Assembly (NCBI GenBank): GCA_028456385.1
Contig: JALNQF010000119.1
Location: forward strand, 1 to 64,000
Length of the DNA stretch: 64,000 nucleotides
Source: Ophiosphaerella korrae
Taxonomy: Eukaryota; Ascomycota; Dothideomycetes; Pleosporales; Phaeosphaeriaceae
Reading direction: 5' to 3'
Below the pieces are notes generated by a model. That model was given only the letters and a program-made list of their open reading frames with translations, had not been told where the DNA came from and did not search any database. Both the position numbers and the translations under genes were made by a program. Shown piece after piece: positions 49,012 to 60,105 of this stretch (its first letter is position 1; each line of letters opens with the position of its first letter).

Positions 49012-51245
49012 AATAGACTTAGAAGAAGGAAAGAACGTAGGATAGAGCCTAGTATATTAAAAGACTAAAAAAGAATTAAAAATTAAATAAACGTTTATCT
49101 AAAATGTAATAAAGAAAGGATATATATAAGAATTCTAATTTTTAGTAGTATATAGACTTATTTTGATAGATAAAAAAGAGATAAAAGATAAATAACTCTT
49201 TATAGACTTTAGAAAGATAAATATAATTATAAATAAAAACTAAGATCTCTTACTATATATAGACAAGATATAAGATAAGCTATAAAATATACAAATCTTT
49301 ATAAAACTAGATATCTAGAATATATACTATTAGATTATAATTAAAATAGGTTATAAATAGAAAATAGTATTTAGAACGTAATATAGACTATTTAAATATA
49401 TAGTTGTACCTTTTAGATTAATTAACGTACTAGTAGTATTCTAAGAAAGAATTAATATAGTCTTAAGAGAATACCTATATATATTTATATTCTTAGAAAT
49501 AGAGGATAAACACGTATAATATATATATAAGGTGCTAGAGAAGCTAGTAAATAATAAAATATTCTTTAAGATAAAAAAATATAGGTTCTATATAAAAGAA
49601 ATAGACGTCCTTAGATTTATTATAGAACTAGGAAAAATAAGAATTAACTTAAACAAGATTAAGTCGATCTAGGAATACCTAATACTAAAGAACTTATAAA
49701 TAGTATAATAATTCTATAAACTAGTAAACTTTTATAGAAAACTTATAGTAAGATAGTCTAAGATAATATAACTATTAATAAAACTTATAAAGAAAGATAT
49801 ACTATTTTAATAGACTAAAGAATATAAAGAAGTATTTAACTAGATTAAATAGAAGTTTATAGAGAACTTATTTAGTAGAATATATAACTTAAAGTTACTA
49901 GTAATAGTAAAAATAGATATATTAAAATTAGTCTATAGAATAGTATTAATATAAGAAGACTAAGCTATAAAATAAGAAAACTTAGTTAAATACTTCTCTA
50001 AGAAAATAAAGCTAGTAGAGCTAAACTACCTAATCTATAATAAAGAAATACTAGTAATCTATAAAGTATTTAAATAGTAGAGAATATACTTATAAAGAGT
50101 AAAGTATAAGATAAAGGTCTATATAAACTATAAAAACCTTATTAGATTAATATTAAATAAAGACTTATTATAATACTATATAAAATAGTAGGAATACTTA
50201 TTAATATTAAACCTTAAGATTATATAAATAAAAGAGAAAGATAACTAATTTATAGACGCCTTTAGTAGAAGACTAGATATATAAGAAGAAGTAAATATAA
50301 CTAGTATAGTTCTAGTTAAGAATAAAAATAGATATTTAGTCCTAAATATACTTAAAATAGCTATAATACTTAAGAGAAAAAGTAGTAAGCTAGACGAATA
50401 GATTTAGAAAGAAATAAAGAAGGCCTTTAAAGAAATAGAAAAATTTAAGATCTAAGATAGACTTATATAGGCCTATAGAAGAATATATATTCTAGGTAAG
50501 ATATAAAGAAAATTTATATAATAATTCTATAAGCTACTAGTATATAGATACTAGGAGATTAAGAAAATACTAAATAGACTTCTAAGAAATTACTATATCC
50601 TAAAAGTAAGATAACTAGTAAAAGAAGTACTACAAGACTATATAGAGTACTATAGAAATAAGTATAATAGATACGTACTATATAGAATATTATAACTAGT
50701 TAAAGTACTAAAATACTTTTAGAAAGTTATTACAATAGACTTTATTATAAAGTTACCTAAGTTAAAAGATTTAATATTAGGAATAGAATATAATAGAATT
50801 CTAATAATAGTAAATAAACTTATAAAGTACTTATACTTTAGACTATATAAGGAGAAAAGTAGGATAGAAGTTACTACGTACTAGGTTCTAGGAACTATAA
50901 TTAGTTAATATAGACTACTAGATAAAATTATTATAGATAGAGATATAAGATTTATAGTAAAACTATAGAAAACAATAATAGTATAATTAGGAATTAAGTA
51001 TACGATATTAATAGTATATTACTTATAGATAGATAGATAGTTAGAACGTATAAACTAAATAGTAGAATAATATCTAAGATACTACCTTAACTACAACTAG
51101 AACAATTAGGTATAGCTATTACCTATAGTATAGTTAGTATATAATAGCGCAAAGAATATAGTAATAGAAGTATTACTTTTTTTTATAAACTATAGATTTA
51201 ACCCTAATATATATAGAATACTAAAATATATAGAATCTTAGTCTC
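49012..51245 (+). pseudogene. Element I RT, RNase H and integrase
   Basis: RT begins near 49,130. The block that should hold the catalytic YLDD is gone: between two copies of TTATATT, 27 bp are missing at 49485-49491 compared with K, removing nine codons in frame. RNase H is near 49,910-50,170, the integrase zinc domain near 50,520-50,650 and the core near 50,730-51,080. The segment is cut at 51245 by element K, with GTCTC at 51241-51245 repeated at 58382-58386. Stops are TAA/TAG throughout. Confidence 0.82.
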
Positions 51246-51740
51246 TGTTATAGCTATAATAAGAGAAAACTAACTTAAGCTAATTAGCCCTACTATAGAT
51301 AACGATAGCACGTACGACCTATAGGGTAATAAACTTAACTAGGAAACTAATTACAATAGAGACACGTAATAAATTCGCGATTCGCGATCTTAGTAAATAC
51401 AAAGTATAAAGCTAAGTACGTAATAAATTTACAATTTACGATCTTAGTAAACATAAAGTACAAAGCTAAGCACGTAACAAATTTGTAATTCGCGATCTTA
51501 GTAAATACAAAGTATAAAGCTAGCTAAGGGACCTAGGTATATAGTTAGTAGTAATGCCTATTGTTAGGATAGTATTAGCAATCTAATCTCTAACCTAGAA
51601 CGCTAATACTTAACATTATACACAGAAATTAACTATTATTTATAGTTATTACTAATTACTATACAAGCTTTTATTATTACTTTACAATCTACTAATAATA
51701 TAAAGGTTATTAGGAAGTTAACCCTAGTAGACCTATTACA
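51246..51740 (+). repeat. 5' LTR of element K
   Basis: 495 bp, starting TGTTATAGC and ending CCTATTACA. It is longer than other family LTRs because of three 54-bp tandem units. Compared with 57887-58381, nearly all differences I could see in the first 150 bp are C/T or G/A, with one transversion. Confidence 0.92.
51364..51525 (+). repeat. 54-bp tandem repeat in the K LTR
   Basis: Three units begin with ACGTAA at 51364, 51418 and 51472. Each contains a TTAGTAAAxATAAAGTA-like half and a GCTAAG or GCTAGC end. The 3' LTR has the same three units at 58005, 58059 and 58113, so the array existed before transposition. Confidence 0.85.
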
Positions 51741-54700
51741 CTTTACTAATTTAGTTATTATAAGAAGCGAAGCGTAAGTAGCGTATAGTCTAGCTAACAC
51801 GATAGTAGAAAGTTTAACTAAAAAGGGAGCTAAGGCACTTATAAGTAGTTACAAATTAGATAATATAGTATAGAGAGATATTAAAAACTACCTTAATAAC
51901 TTAATCTCTAAGAAAGAAGATATAAAGATAGTAATTAACGCCCTAGAAACGTAAAACAAAGAACTCTAGGAATATATAAAATAAAACAAAGCCTAGATTA
52001 AGGCTGTTAATAAGGATAAAATTAGATAGAACTAATTACGTAACGTCTAGAGATAAGCGCGACAAAGAAACTACTAAAGATACCTGTCCTTAAGAAGTTT
52101 AATAAAACAAAGAAGAAACTAAGACCCTTTATAGTATTAGTATAACTCTAGATAGATATACAAGTACTATACTTTAATATAGAAGAGAAAAAGGTAATAT
52201 ATATTAGAATGCACCTTAAAGAAGATACAATAAGATAGTTTAAACCTTACTAGATAGATTATATAATATATACTCTAATAATCTAAAAGGATAAAACTAG
52301 AGCTATTTTTAGAAATTATAAATACTTTACTAAATAAATAAGAGTAGTATTTAGGGATATAGATATTACCTAATAAGCTAAAGAGAAACTTAAAAAGCTT
52401 ATATAAAGTAAGAGTATTCCTAAATACGTATTATAATTTAAATAACTATCCTAAAATATAGAATAGAATAAATTAGCCCTAATATTACGATTTAAACAAG
52501 AACTAAACACAAAAATCTAATACGAGATAATTTATATAGAGAAACCTAGGATACTAGAAGCCCTAAAGTAGTAAGTAACCTAAATTAATAATAACCTTAG
52601 AGAATAGAAAAAGAATAAATACAGCAGCTAATCTAGAAACTAGGATGTTAGAGACCCTATAATCCTTAACGCTAATAAGGATAAGAAGAAAAAGAAGAAT
52701 AAAGACTTTACGTACTTTAATTATAGTAAGAAAAGCTACTACGTAAAAGACTACTAATTATAAAAGAAGAAGGATATAGTATACTATAAATATAGAAAAC
52801 TAAGATACTACGTAAAAGACTATAGAAGTAAGGACTATAAGAAAGATAAAGAAACTTAGTTAAAGATAACTAAAAAGAAGAAAGAAGTACTATAAGTATA
52901 AGCTAAACTCTAAGAGAAAGTAGCTAGGAGTAAAGAAATACAATATACAACACTCTATTAGATATTTTATTATAAAGATAACTACTATATATAACTTTCT
53001 AGTAAGTAGGGAGTAAGATATTTTTTATAGAAAAATAGAGTAGTAGCAATAAAAGAAAGAATAAAAGCGTAGGTAGAAGAAATAGTATATATAATAGACT
53101 TACTAATAGAAGACTTAGAAGGGGAGGAGCCCTAGACCCTATTAATCTAGGCTAAAGGAATAGTACTAGATAAAGAGACTACTACGGCTTCCTCTAAAGA
53201 ACTATAAAGAAGTAAGGAATAAGTTAGTAAAAAAGGTATAGAGTATACCTAACTAGATATATATAGCTATAATAGCTATATAACAATAGATATAGAGGAA
53301 TAAAATAAAGAATAGAAGTTTATTTAAAAATACTTACTAGTTATAAGTATAGAGGAAGCGTATAAAGACTAGAAAGAATGTAATTCTAAAGAAATAAAGT
53401 TTATACTATTCTAAAACTAGATAAAGTAATATATAGTTATAGTAGGAAGAATACCTATATAAAGAGAGTAGTAATACTTTATAAGAAAGACGTAATAGAT
53501 TAACAAAGCCTATATACTAAAAGTACTAGTAGTATACTATATCTTAATAACTAATACACTTAAGAAAGATAAATACTAAGAAAAGGATAACAAAATAATA
53601 GATCCTAAATATCTAGTATATTTTAAAGTATTATAGATATTATACCTAGATAAGAATTATATTATATACAGAAACCCTAAAGTAAATAATAATATATAGC
53701 GTACTAGAAGAAGAGGCTATAACTATATAAGAGTAATTTTAGTAGAAGATATCTAAGGATAGGAAGTAATACTAGAAGAAGGATACCTAGTAGTAAAGCT
53801 AAGACTAAAACTATCTAAAAAATTCGTCTAAGGAGGACTATAGTATAAATACACGTATAATAAATATTTAAAATATAAAGAATATAAACTTAAAATAAGG
53901 ATATAGTTATAGAAAGATAGATAATTTATAAAACTACTTAAGTAAGAAAGGCTAGAAGGTATAAGAGGCCTACATATTATAAAAATAAGTAAGTACTAAG
54001 AAAAGAACGTATAATTAATAATTAATAGTAGAGCTATAAGAAACTTTATATCTAAGAAGTTTGTAGAAATATAAGGAATGCGTTATACAACTAAGAAATA
54101 CTCTTAACAACTAAGTATAATTAAAGGAAAACTATTCTAGAAACTAATTAGGTTTAAAACAGTTCTCTTAACACTAGAACTAGAAGAGATAACAATTAAG
54201 AATATAATTATAGATATAATAACAATTAATAATAAATAAGATATAATTCTAAGAATACTATAGTTATAGATAACTAACCTATATATTAACTAGAGAATAG
54301 AGAAAATTAATTATTATAAGATAGATATATTAAAGGCCAACATAAGTATATGTAAAGGAGAATTCCTAGAAGAATATAGGAAATAGGAAAAATAGCTTAT
54401 AGAGCCTAAAGATTACCTTCTAAAATATTAGCTATAGGATTTAGTAATAGACCTAGAAGAGGATAAGAATGTAGGATAGAGCTTAGTTTATAGAAAGATA
54501 GAAGAAGAATCTAAGATTAAACGAGTATTTATTAAAAACGCAATTAAGAAAAGATAGATACAAGAATCTAAATCCTTAGTAGTATATAGACTTATATTTA
54601 TAAATAAAAAGAGAATAAGTAACAAAAGACTTTGCGTAGATTTTAGGAAAACTAACTTAATTATAAGTAAGAACTAATACCCCTTACTATAAATAGATAA

Positions 54701-57700
54701 AATACAAGATAGGCTATAGAAAGCAAAGATCTTTATAAAACTAGATATCTAGAACGCCTACTACTAGATTAGAATTAAGAAAGGTAATAAATAGAAAATA
54801 GCGTTTAGGATATAGTATAGACTATATAAATACTTAGTTATACCTTTTAGCTTAATAAATGTACTAGTAGCCTTCTAAGAAAGAATTAATATAGTACTAA
54901 GACAGTACTTAGACGTATTTATATTTGTATACTTAGATAATATCCTTATATTCTTAAAAATAGAGGAAGAATATATATAATATATATACAAAGTACTAGA
55001 AAAGCTAGCTAAAAATAAATTATTTCTTAAGATAAGAAAGTACGAATTCTATATAAAGGAAATAGATTTCCTTAGGTTTATTATAGAACTAGGGAAAATC
55101 AAGATTAACCTAGAAAAGATTAAGTTAATTAACAAATAGCTAACACTAAAGAACTTAAAAGAAGTATAATAATTTTATAGGCTAGTAAACTTCTATAGGA
55201 AGTTAATAGTAGGATAGTCTAAAGATATAGTACTAATAACAAGACTTATAAAGAAAGATACGCTATTTAAATAGATAAAAGAATACAAAGAAGTATTTAA
55301 TAAGATTAAAAGAAAGTTTATAGAAAACCTAGTTATTAGAATATATAACCTAGACCTACTAGTAATAGTAAAAACAGACGCATCTAACTTAGTCTATAGG
55401 ATAGCACTAATATAGGAAGACCTAGAAACTAAAAAGGAATACTTAGTTAAATACTTCTCTAAGAAAATAAAACTAGTAGAACTTAACTACTTAATTTATA
55501 ACAAAGAAATACTAGCAATCTATAAAGTATTTCAGTAATAGAGAGTATACCTATAAAGAGTAAAATATAAGACAAAGGTCTATATAGACTACAAGAATCT
55601 TATAGAATTTATAATAAATAAAGACTTATTATAACGCTATATAAGATAGTAGGAATTCCTATTAATATTTAACCTAGAAATAATATATACAAAAGAGAAA
55701 GATAACTAATTTATAGATACCCTAAGTAGAAGACTAGACTTATAAAGAAAAGTAAACGCTACTAGTATAGTTCTAGTATAGAACGAGGAAGGATATCTAG
55801 TCCTAAATACACCTAAAATAGCTATAATACTTAAAAGAAAAAGTAGTAAGCTAGACGAATAAATTTAGAAAATAACGTAGAAGGTATCTAAAGAAATAAA
55901 GAAATTAGAAATTTAAGAAGGATTTATATAAGTATATAGAAGAATATTTATTCTAAAGAAAATATAAAGCGAATTTATATAATAATTTTACAAATTACTA
56001 GTATATAGATATTAAGGGATTAATAAAACCTTAGATAGACTACTACAAGAATACTATATCCTAAGAGCAAGATAACTAGTAATAGAAGTACTACGAGACT
56101 ATATAGAATATTAAAGAAATAAGTATAGTAGATACGTACTATATAGAACGCTATAACTAGTAAAAGTACTAGAATAACTATAGAGAGTTATTATAATAGA
56201 CTTTATAATAAAACTACCTAAGTCTAGAGAATTAATATTAGGAGTTAAGTATAATAGAATCTTAACAATAGTAGATAAACTTATAAAGTACTTATACTTT
56301 AGACTATATATAGAAAAAAGTAAGATAGAGGTTACTATATACTAGGTTCTAGGAACTATAATTAGTTAATATAGACTACTAGATAAAATTATTATAGATA
56401 GAGACGTAAGATTTATATTAAAACTATAGGGAACGATAATAGTATAATTAGGAATTAAATATATAATATCTACTACATACTATCTATAAATAGATAGACA
56501 ATTAGAATAAATAAATTAAATAGTAGAATAGTACTTAAGATACTACTTTAACTATAACTAGAATAACTAGGTACAACTACTACCTATAGTACAATTAGTA
56601 TACAATAGCGTAAAGAATATAGTAATAAGAGTATTACTCTTTTTCGCGAACTATAGATTTAACCCTAATGTGTATAGAATACTAAGAACTAAAGTATCTT
56701 AGTCTCTAAGAGGAGAAAACTTCGCTAATAGACTTAGAGATATATACAACTAACTAAGATAGGATATAGAATTCTTGTATAATTAGATAGTAAAATACTA
56801 CAATAAGAAGTATAAAGAGGGACCCTAATTTAGAAAAAGAGAAAAAGTATAGTTAATATAAAAAAATATTAAGAGTAAACAACTAAGCCTAAAATTAGAC
56901 TACGTTAAGATAAGACTATACAAAATTAAAATAGAAGTTATACTAGTTATATTTAAATTAAAATTACTAGATAAAATAAAGATATACTTAACCTTCTACG
57001 TAGTACTACTTAAGATAGTACTATAAAACGTAGAACTACTAGTGTACAAAGTAGATACGTATAGAGAATAAGAGGAATAAGAAGTTAAGAAAATTCTAGT
57101 ATATTAGTTCTATAATAGTAGGAACTACAACCTAGTAAAATAGATAGGTATAAACAAGAAAGGGAAACTATAGGAAGATATATAGGAACTAGAAGATAAC
57201 CTTAACTACTTTAAGAAACTAGAGGAGTTCTAAAGTTAAAACCCTCTAGAGCGCCTTATAGCGAACTAAGAAAATTAGTACTATTAACGCTAAATAGAGA
57301 GACGTTAGGAACGCCTAATATAATAGGAGCTAGAGCAGCCTCTATAGCGTCCTTAAGGTCTATCTTAGCCTTTAAGGCACGAGACTATTTAGATAATTTA
57401 GCGTTATTATAAGCTTTTAGCTTATAAAGATACTTAATATAAGAATAAAGATCTACTAGCTTATAAAGAGTTAGCTTATACTTAGCCTTAGCTTCTACGA
57501 GCTATAATAATAGTATTTCTTAAGCTTAGTTAACAGCTCGCCCTATATAACTTAGTAAGAAGAGACTATATAGAAATCGAGTACTTATACTTAGTAAGAG
57601 AAACACTAAATAGAGTATATTTATATTAAATACTAGTAAGAATATACTTACTATAATATTTACTATCCTTTAAAGAAATAAGACAAGTAAGCTTTAACTA

Positions 57701-57886
57701 AGTATAATAGGTACAGGGAAATATTTTAACCCTATTACGAGTAACACGAGTAATAAGAAGAAGTTTATTGTAATGAGAGCAAGAAGATATAGAGAATAAT
57801 AAAGAACTAGAAATAAATAAAGAAACTAGACTAATAATATTAGGCCTAGGGTAGGAAAATAAAGACCTATCTAGAGAGGGGAATAG
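51741..57886 (+). pseudogene. Element K gag-pol polyprotein, RIP-inactivated
   Basis: Gag runs from about 51,830 to 52,960 with two CCHC knuckles at 52713-52754 and 52782-52823, all Cys now Tyr (YFNYSKKSYYVKDY). The protease active site is Asn-Ser-Arg at 54024-54032. RT occupies about 54,580-55,100 with YLDN at 54930-54941. RNase H (TDASNLVYR) starts near 55,375. Integrase has zinc-domain Cys pairs turned to Tyr at 56100-56111 and catalytic positions Asp 56199-56201, Asp 56397-56399 and Glu 56505-56507 still encoded. A GPY/F-like module lies near 56,810-57,010 and a chromodomain near 57,080-57,240. A tail of about 200 residues follows to the polypurine tract; its last 86 bp (57801-57886) are conserved in the family. 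TAA/TAG replace many Gln and Trp codons, so no product is possible. Confidence 0.88.
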
Positions 57887-58381
57887 TGTTATAGCTATAA
57901 TAAGAGAAAACTAACTTAAGCTAATTAGCCCTACTATAGATAATAAAAGCACGTACAACCTATAGGGTAATAAACTTAACTAGGAAACTAACTACAATAG
58001 AGATACGTAACAAATTCGTAATTTACAATCTTAGTAAATACAAAGTATAAAGCTAAGTACGTAATAAATTTATAATTTGTAATTTTAGCAAATACAAAGT
58101 ACGAAGCTAAGTACGTAATAAATTTACAATTCGTAATCTTAGTAAATACAAAGTATAAAGCTAGCTAAGGGACCTAGGTATATAGTTAGTAGTAATACCT
58201 ATTGTTAGGATAGTATTAGTAATCTAATCTCTAACCTAGAATACTAATACTTGATATTGTATACACAAATTAACTATTGTTTATAGTTATTACTAATTAC
58301 TATACGAGCTTTTATTATTACCTTATAATCTACTAATAATATAAAGGTTATTAGGAAGTCGACTCTAGTAGACCTATTATA
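57887..58381 (+). repeat. 3' LTR of element K
   Basis: 495 bp, starting TGTTATAGC, preceded by the purine-rich GAGAGGGGAATAG and ending CCTATTATA. Carries the 54-bp array at about 58005-58166. Confidence 0.92.
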
Positions 58382-58386
58382 GTCTC

Positions 58387-59546
58387 TAAGAGGAGAAAAC
58401 TTTATAAATAGAATAAAAGAAATATATAATTAAATAAGATAAGATATAGACTTCTTATATTATTAGATAGTAAAATACTATAATAAGAAATATAAAGAAG
58501 AGCTATAATTTAAAGAGAGAGAAAAAGTATAGTTAGTTTAAAGAAATATTAAGAGTAAATAATTAAGTTTAAAACTAGATTATATAAAAATAAGACTATA
58601 AAAAGTAGAAAAGAAAGTTATACTAGTTATATTTAAGTTAAAGCTACTAAGTAAGATAAAAATATACTTAATATTCTATATAGTACTACTATAAAAAGTA
58701 CTATAAAAAGTAGAACTACTAGTATATAAAGTAGATATATATATAAAATAAAAAGAATAAGAAGTTAAGAAAATCTTAATATAATAATTCTATAATAGTA
58801 AGAACTACTACTTAGTAAAATAGATAAGTATAGATAAAAATATAGGAACTAGAAGATAACTTTAACTACTCTAAGAAACTAGAAGAGTTCTAAAGTAAAA
58901 ACCTTCTAGACTACTTAGTAGTAAACTAAGAAGATTTGCAATACTACTAATAGATAGAGAGATAATAGGAGCGCTTAATAAGGTAAGAACTAGAGTAGCC
59001 TCTACTATATTATCTAAATCTAACTTAGCTTCTATTATACAAGACTATTTAAATAACTTAGTATTATTATAAGCCTTTAGTTTATTAAGACGCTTAATAC
59101 AAGAATAAAGCTCTACTAACTTATAAAGAATTAACTTATACTTAGCTTTAGCTATAGTAAGTTATAATAATAATCTCTCTTAAGCTCTATTAATAGCTCT
59201 CCTTATATAATCTAGTAGATAGAGACTATATAGAAATTAAACACTTATACTCTATAAGAGAAATAGTTAAGAAAATATACTTATATTGTATATTAGCAAG
59301 AATATATTTATTATAATACTTACTATCTTTTAAAGATATAAGATATAAAAAGCCTAATAAAGTATAATAAAAATAAGAAAATATCTTAACCTTATTATAA
59401 ACAATATAAGCTATAAGAAGAAGTTTATTATATTAGGAGTAAGACAATATATAGAGTAATAAAGAACTAATAATTAATAAAGAAATAGGATAATTAACTT
59501 TAGCTCTAAGATAGAGGAATAAAGATCTACCTAGAAGAAGAGATAG
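58387..59546 (+). pseudogene. Element I integrase end, chromodomain and tail
   Basis: Continuation of I after K: the end of integrase with a GPY/F-like module (about 58,480-58,660), the chromodomain (58,750-58,910) and the family tail. The final 86 bp (59461-59546) encode the conserved KELIINKE...LTLAL string and run into the purine tract AGAAGAAGAGATAG. Stops are frequent. Confidence 0.8.
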
Positions 59547-59658
59547 TATTATAACTATAACAAGAGAAAACTAGATAGAGCTAATTAGCCTTACTATAGA
59601 ATATAACAACGTATATAACTTATAGGAAGATAAGCTTAATTAGGAAATTAACTATAAT
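59547..59658 (+). repeat. 3' LTR of element I, first 112 bp
   Basis: Matches the start of 46308-46756 until the insertion of J at 59659. The last five bases, ATAAT, would be the target duplication of J. Confidence 0.82.
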
Positions 59659-60105
59659 TATAATAGGGTTACCTATTATCGACTACAAGTAACTACTTAA
59701 AAGAGTATTAGTAGATTAAAAAGTAATAGTAAAAGCTTATATAGTAATTAGTAATAACTATAAACAATAGTTAATTTGTAAATACAATATTAAGTATTAG
59801 CGTTCTAGGTTAGAGATTAGATTACTAATACTATCCTAATAATACGTATTTCTATTAACTATATACTTTAGCTTCCTTAGTACTTTGTAACTTTGTATTT
59901 ACTAAGATTATAAATTTATTAATTTATTATATATCTACTTTATACCTTTATATTTACTAAGTTTGTAAATTTATAAATTTATTACGTATTACTATTATAG
60001 TTAGTTTTATAATTAAGTTTATTCTTCTATAAGTTATATACGTTATTATTTTCTATAGTAGAGCTAATTAGTTCTATTAAATTTTCTCTTATTATAGTTG
60101 TAACA
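59659..60105 (-). repeat. 3' LTR of element J
   Basis: 447 bp, from TATAATAGGGTTACC to TTGTAACA, then the complementary polypurine tract CTATCCCCTCTTTTAAG. It shares the core block near 59,800-59,850 with the other family LTRs. Confidence 0.85.

Larger units (their letters stand above)
51246..58381 (+). mobile_element. Element K: complete Ty3/gypsy chromovirus
   Basis: A full-length 7,136-bp element with two 495-bp LTRs and a perfect GTCTC duplication (51241-51245, 58382-58386). The 5' LTR keeps canonical TG...CA ends. It is inserted in the integrase region of element I. It is the best reference copy of the family for domain order, although B keeps the RT active site better. Confidence 0.94.
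46308..59658 (+). mobile_element. Element I: Ty3/gypsy chromovirus carrying K and a copia LTR
   Basis: A plus-strand gypsy element whose 5' LTR (46308-46756) and the first 112 bp of its 3' LTR (59547-59658) are visible; J has inserted in the latter. Inside are copia LTR R3 (48542-49011), accompanied by loss of about 0.9 kb, and the complete element K. Without these it would be a normal family member of about 7 kb. The five bases before it are ATATA; the matching 3' flank lies outside the window. Confidence 0.83.
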
